64,000 nt of DNA from an uncultured Eubacteriales bacterium (lineage in GTDB: Bacteria > Bacillota > Clostridia > Oscillospirales > CAG-272), in NCBI GenBank assembly GCA_934446365.1, contig CAKSDZ010000002.1:124001-188000 (forward strand), read 5' to 3'. Position numbers and translations under genes: made by a program. Below are positions 60,655 to 64,000 of this stretch, piece by piece. Numbering within the stretch: position 1 is the stretch's first letter; every line of letters begins with the position of its first letter. The notes below the pieces were generated by a model. That model searched no databases. It had not been told where the DNA came from and saw nothing but the letters and a program-made list of their open reading frames with translations.

Positions 60655-61283
60655 CGGTATAAGTTTTTCTCCTTGATATATTCATACACAGGACGCGGCA
60701 GATAAGCGGAAGCGTCGCGTCCCTCATGAAGCATTTGTCGGATTTCGCTCGACGATATCTCGACCGGAGCAAACGATATATCCAAAATTTTCGCGCCGTA
60801 CAAAGCTGTGAGAAGCTTTTTCTTTTCCGCAACCCGCAAGGCCATCGCCTCCGTCTGACGTTCCCTTGCCGCATAGGCGACCGTACACAGGGTAAGGATA
60901 TCCTCAAAGCGGTACCACTCGTCGAATGTGAGCAGCATATCCGTTCCGCAGTAAAGATAGAGATCGGAGAAGCCCATGTCCGCAAAGCGTTTCAGCGTCA
61001 GATAGGTATAGCTTTTGCCCTCGCTTTTCACCTCCATGTCGGAGACGACCGCGCGCCCCGAAAATTCCGGTGAAGCGGAAAACGCAAGACGGGTCATCGC
61101 AAGCCGCATCTCCGGATCGTCGCCCGCGCCGATGCTCTTATGCGGCGGGATCCGGTCGGGAATGATATAAAGCCGGTCAAGTGCCGCCTGTCTTAAAAAT
61201 TCGGAGGCCGCCCTCACATGCCCGTTGTGGACGGGATCGAAGGTGCCGCCGAAGATGCCGATTTTCATCTGTCGTTTTTTCAT
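60651..61283 (-). CDS. nadD: Nicotinate-nucleotide adenylyltransferase
   Basis: A 210-residue protein: GIFGGTFDPVHNGHVRAA with the HxGH nucleotide site, PDRIPPHKS, and the C-terminal ISSSEIRQMLHEGRDASAYLPRPVYEYI with the ISSTxIR-type motif. It makes nicotinate adenine dinucleotide in NAD synthesis. ATG 61283 and ATG 61268 are both possible; neither has a strong ribosome site, so it may rely on coupling to yhbY seven bases before. Confidence 0.96.
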   Translation of the reverse strand: MKKRQMKIGIFGGTFDPVHNGHVRAASEFLRQAALDRLYIIPDRIPPHKSIGAGDDPEMRLAMTRLAFSASPEFSGRAVVSDMEVKSEGKSYTYLTLKRFADMGFSDLYLYCGTDMLLTFDEWYRFEDILTLCTVAYAARERQTEAMALRVAEKKKLLTALYGAKILDISFAPVEISSSEIRQMLHEGRDASAYLPRPVYEYIKEKNLYR

Positions 61284-61289
61284 AGCGAA

Positions 61290-61583
61290 TTATGAGGGAA
61301 GCTCGATTTTCTTATGCTTCTCGGATTCACGGTAAAGAACGAACCGGCTCCCCGTCACCGATACGACCTCGGCGTGAAGTCTTTCCGCAAGAAGCTCCGC
61401 CGCCTCGCGCGGCCCGTATTCGCAGGTGTCAAGCGTTCTCAGCTTGATAAGCTCCCTCGCTTCCAGCGCGTTTCCGAGCTGTTCCGTCATATTGTCGCCG
61501 ATACCGCCCTTTCCGATCTGAAAGATCGTGTCGTACCGGTTCGCCATCGCGCGCAGATAGGCGCGCTGCTTGCTTGATAGCAT
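61290..61583 (-). CDS. yhbY: YhbY-family RNA-binding protein (CRM domain)
   Basis: A 97-residue protein: MLSSKQRAYLRAMANRYD, the GKGGI loop (QIGKGGIGDNM) and VVSVTGSRFVLYRES. CRM proteins bind pre-50S particles. ATG 61583 follows ACGGAG; the open frame upstream is ignored. It lies in front of nadD, as is common in Firmicutes. Confidence 0.93.
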   Translation of the reverse strand: MLSSKQRAYLRAMANRYDTIFQIGKGGIGDNMTEQLGNALEARELIKLRTLDTCEYGPREAAELLAERLHAEVVSVTGSRFVLYRESEKHKKIELPS

Positions 61584-61627
61584 ATAAACTCCGTTTCCGC
61601 CGTAAATACGGCTGTCATCAGGGATAA

Positions 61628-62209
61628 TCAGATTTGGGAGGCATCCGTATCGGAAGCGCTCTGCGCCGCCTGCTCCTCCTTCATGCGGTAATAAAGATTC
61701 TTGGTGTGCCCGAAAAAGCACAAAAAACAAATCAAGCAGATAAAGAATACAAGCATGCCGAGCAAGGCAATCACGCCGAGATTGGCATAGGCAGCCGCAC
61801 CGGAAATCGCATGCGTCACCGCAAGAACGACCCACGCGGTTTTCAGCCGGGCGGCGTCGAGCGGATAGGAATTTTGCGTCTCAATTTCCATCACGCCCTC
61901 AACGATATGATAAGAAATATAATAGGAAAGCACACAAAAGACGGCGAATATCAAAATCGAAATCAAGTACGGCATCGCAAGTCCGATCCCGAAAAGATCC
62001 AAAACATACAGAATCCCCGTATAAACCGCCATGATGATGGACGGCATTCTCACCTTTTCAAAGCGCGCACTTTCCTCCATAAGCTCCGAGATTCCGCCGA
62101 GAAGCAGAAGATATCCGACAAAAGCCGGTGTCAGACCGATTCTCACCATGTCGATATCCAAATGAACATCAATATAAATAAAAAAGAATCCCCAAAACAG
62201 TTTTTTCAT
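61628..62209 (-). CDS. four- to five-helix membrane protein of unknown function
   Basis: A 193-residue protein starting MKKLFWGFFFIYIDVHLDID. At least four hydrophobic segments follow (about 30-45, 62-95, 125-140, 145-165) and a polar tail. I recognise no named family. GGGAGAGG lies before ATG 62209. It sits between rdgB and yhbY in the housekeeping run, 14 bases after rdgB. Confidence 0.75.
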   Translation of the reverse strand: MKKLFWGFFFIYIDVHLDIDMVRIGLTPAFVGYLLLLGGISELMEESARFEKVRMPSIIMAVYTGILYVLDLFGIGLAMPYLISILIFAVFCVLSYYISYHIVEGVMEIETQNSYPLDAARLKTAWVVLAVTHAISGAAAYANLGVIALLGMLVFFICLICFLCFFGHTKNLYYRMKEEQAAQSASDTDASQI

Positions 62210-62223
62210 GGCCTCTCCCCTCG

Positions 62224-62850
62224 TCACTTGCCGGTTATCCCGGTCAAAGCGGCAAATTCTTTGGCAAAGCGCTCCATGGCGCGTGCCCTGTGGCTGACTG
62301 CGTTTTTCTCCTCTGCCGTCATTTCGGCAAAGGTTTTTCCAAGCGGCTCGTAAAGAAAATACGGATCATAGCCGAAGCCGCCCCCGCCGCGGGGCGCATC
62401 GATGATAACCCCCGGGCATTCGCCGCGCACGACGATTTCCCGTCCGTCCGGAAATACACAGGCAATCGCCGACACAAAATGCGCCGCGCGCTCACTTTGC
62501 GGAACATGCTTCATTTTTTCCACGAGCTTGCGGTTGTTGTCGGCGTCGTCATGACCGCCCGCCCAGCGCGCGGAATACACGCCCGGCTCGCCGCCCAGCG
62601 CGTCGATGCAAAGACCGGAATCGTCCGCGATGCCGATATAGCCGAGCGCGGCGACGGTGCGCGCCTTGATGAGGGCGTTCGCCTCAAACGTCTCCCCATC
62701 CTCGACAATCTCCGTCGTGTAGCCGATATCGTCAAGGGAAAGAAGCGCATACGGCTCGCCGTCCTTCGCAAGCGGGCAAAGCGCCGCAAGGAACGACGCA
62801 AGCTCCCCTATTTTATGCCGGTTGTTCGACGCCATCACAATTTTTTCCAT
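62224..62850 (-). CDS. rdgB: XTP/dITP pyrophosphatase (RdgB/HAM1)
   Basis: A 208-residue protein: IVMASNNRHKIGEL, GETFEANALIKA, IADDSGLCIDALGGEPGVYSAR and GFGYDPYF with SHRARAM at the end. It removes deaminated purine triphosphates from the nucleotide pool. GGAG lies before the ATG. It lies 20 bases after ftsY. Confidence 0.96.
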   Translation of the reverse strand: MEKIVMASNNRHKIGELASFLAALCPLAKDGEPYALLSLDDIGYTTEIVEDGETFEANALIKARTVAALGYIGIADDSGLCIDALGGEPGVYSARWAGGHDDADNNRKLVEKMKHVPQSERAAHFVSAIACVFPDGREIVVRGECPGVIIDAPRGGGGFGYDPYFLYEPLGKTFAEMTAEEKNAVSHRARAMERFAKEFAALTGITGK

Positions 62851-62870
62851 GTCTTACTCCTTTGCCGCGA

Positions 62871-63782
62871 TTATTTCTCGAAGAGCGCGGTGACAAATTC
62901 CTCCGCCGAGAATGGCTGCAAGTCGTCGGCCTTTTCGCCGACGCCGATGAATTTCACCGGAATGCCCAGCTCCCTTTTGATGGAAATGACGATGCCGCCC
63001 TTTGCGGTGCCGTCGAGCTTGGTCAAAACAAGGCCGCTGATATCCGCGGCATTCTTAAATTCCTTTGCCTGCACGACGGCGTTCTGTCCCGTCGTCGCAT
63101 CCAGCACAAGCAGCGTCTCGCGCACACTGTCCGGAAGCTCGCGGGTAATCACGCGGTCGATTTTTTCCAGCTCGTTCATCAGATTTTTCTTGTTGTGCAG
63201 ACGGCCTGCGGTATCGATGATCAGCACCTCCGTCCCGCGCTTTTTCGCGGCGGCGGCGGCATCAAATACGACCGCCGCGGGATCGGAGCCCTCGCTCTGC
63301 GAAATCAGCTCGACTCCCACGCGCTGTGCCCACACGCCGAGCTGATCGATCGCAGCGGCGCGGAAGGTATCGGCGGCAGCGAGCAGAACCTTCTTGCCGC
63401 TCTGCTTCATCACGTTCGCAATCTTGGCAATCGAGGTCGTCTTACCGACGCCGTTGACGCCGATCACCAAAATGACCGTCATTTTCCCGTCCTCAAACCG
63501 GATAGGCTCCCCCTCCCCGACGCTCTCGCGCAGAATGTCAAACAGCGCGGTCTTGGCATCTTCGGGATCGGTGATGCGCTCGTCGTGTATTTTGTCATGG
63601 AGCGCATCCAAAATCTCCATCGTCGTCTCGGCGCCGACGTCGGAGGTGATAAGCAGCTCCTCCAGCTCCTCGAACAGCTCGTCTCCGACATCGCGGTAGC
63701 TGCCGAAAATGGCGTCGATTCCCGCGACGAATGCCTTCTTTGTCTTTGTCAGACCTGCTTTCAGTTTATCAAAAAATCCCAT
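62871..63782 (-). CDS. ftsY: Signal recognition particle receptor FtsY
   Basis: A 303-residue NG-domain GTPase with a short N-terminal part and no long acidic A domain. G1 is GVNGVGKTTSIAKIA near residue 108, DTFRAAA follows, then DTAGRLHNKKNLMNEL and TKLDGTAKGG. It docks SRP-bound ribosomes at the membrane. It lies 18 bases after smc. Confidence 0.97.
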   Translation of the reverse strand: MGFFDKLKAGLTKTKKAFVAGIDAIFGSYRDVGDELFEELEELLITSDVGAETTMEILDALHDKIHDERITDPEDAKTALFDILRESVGEGEPIRFEDGKMTVILVIGVNGVGKTTSIAKIANVMKQSGKKVLLAAADTFRAAAIDQLGVWAQRVGVELISQSEGSDPAAVVFDAAAAAKKRGTEVLIIDTAGRLHNKKNLMNELEKIDRVITRELPDSVRETLLVLDATTGQNAVVQAKEFKNAADISGLVLTKLDGTAKGGIVISIKRELGIPVKFIGVGEKADDLQPFSAEEFVTALFEK

Positions 63783-63800
63783 GGATGGTTCCTTTCCCGT

Positions 63801-64000
63801 TTAGTGAAGCGTGACGCCGATTTTCTGTTCAATCTCCGACACGTCGATTGAAATGACGTCGGAAATTCCTTTTTCATGCATGGTTACGCCGTAAAGGCGC
63901 TCCGCCGCCTCCATCGTGCCGCGGCGGTGGGTGATAATGACGAACTGCGTCTTATCCGAATATTTTTTCACATAATCGGCGAATTTATCCACATTCACCT
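63801..64000 (-). CDS. smc: Chromosome segregation protein SMC (C-terminal end only)
   Basis: The last 66 codons of a gene that continues past the right edge. FADYVKKYSDKTQFVIITHRRGTMEAAERLYGVTMHEKG is the D-loop/C-terminal region of bacterial SMC, and smc-ftsY is a standard order. Confidence 0.93.
   Translation of the reverse strand, partial: VNVDKFADYVKKYSDKTQFVIITHRRGTMEAAERLYGVTMHEKGISDVISIDVSEIEQKIGVTLH

Noticed and set aside
59152..60705. A 517-codon plus-strand open frame over the LCP and yqeK genes
   Set aside because: It is an antisense shadow with no protein-like motifs.

Overview
The window looks like chromosomal DNA of a Gram-positive Clostridia-type bacterium (Firmicutes), most likely an uncultured gut or rumen lineage of the Oscillospirales/Christensenellales kind. 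The reasons are a CIRCE-controlled groESL operon, a T-box in front of a full trp operon, the gene orders rpsF-ssb-rpsR, DUF512-der-plsY and smc-ftsY-rdgB-yhbY-nadD-yqeK-LCP-rsfS-leuS, a MocR regulator beside an ECF S component, and sigma-A promoters with a 17-base spacer almost everywhere. Most of the DNA is moderately GC-rich; two islands are clearly AT-rich. No tRNA, rRNA or CRISPR array was seen. The exact lineage is inference.

Layout. 1-4.2 kb: secG (cut by the window edge), an HD phosphohydrolase, an SDR oxidoreductase, two tandemly duplicated HAD phosphatases and an Sfp-type phosphopantetheinyl transferase. 4.3-6.5 kb: an ECF S component divergent from a MocR regulator, with a perfect inverted repeat between them. 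6.6-8.1 kb: an AT-rich island with a gpsA-like gene and a decayed DeoR repressor. 8.1-10.1 kb: a LexA/CI-like autoproteolytic repressor divergent from a small membrane protein, a broken P-loop kinase and a RidA protein. 10.1-13.7 kb: an AGCS symporter and groESL. 13.75-14.54 kb: two tandem copies of a 389-base structured repeat. 14.6-17.7 kb: rpsF-ssb-rpsR and cardiolipin synthase. 17.7-24.4 kb: a seven-gene operon joining D-amino-acid, D-glutamate and 5-oxoproline metabolism. 24.4-31.2 kb: trpEGDCFBA behind a Trp T-box. 31.3-33.0 kb: pyridoxal kinase, then two more copies of the 389-base repeat. 33.0-38.2 kb: a surface O-acylation-like cluster (MBOAT plus two SGNH/BspA-type exported proteins). 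38.5-43.8 kb: rplI-dnaB-tilS-hpt and two exported proteins. 43.84-44.58 kb: a 734-base AT-rich element with terminal inverted repeats, sitting inside a split terminator. 44.6-64 kb: proS, a membrane/glycan group, a GNAT, rpsT, plsY-der-DUF512-rpmF-yceD, and the long smc-to-leuS housekeeping run.

Four points deserve attention. First, a 389-base multi-hairpin repeat occurs as an exact tandem pair at two loci, each time between the terminators of two convergent genes. Second, a 734-base element with 15-base terminal inverted repeats lies in the loop of a bidirectional terminator, and its hairpin-plus-terminator 3' module recurs, with compensatory changes, at the end of the other AT-rich island 37 kb away. 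Third, the two halves of the animal D-glutamate cyclase occur as separate genes in one operon with 5-oxoprolinase PxpABC, a D-amino-acid transaminase and alanine racemase. Fourth, a LexA-like repressor has operator-like palindromes in both of its divergent promoters and faces a small membrane protein.
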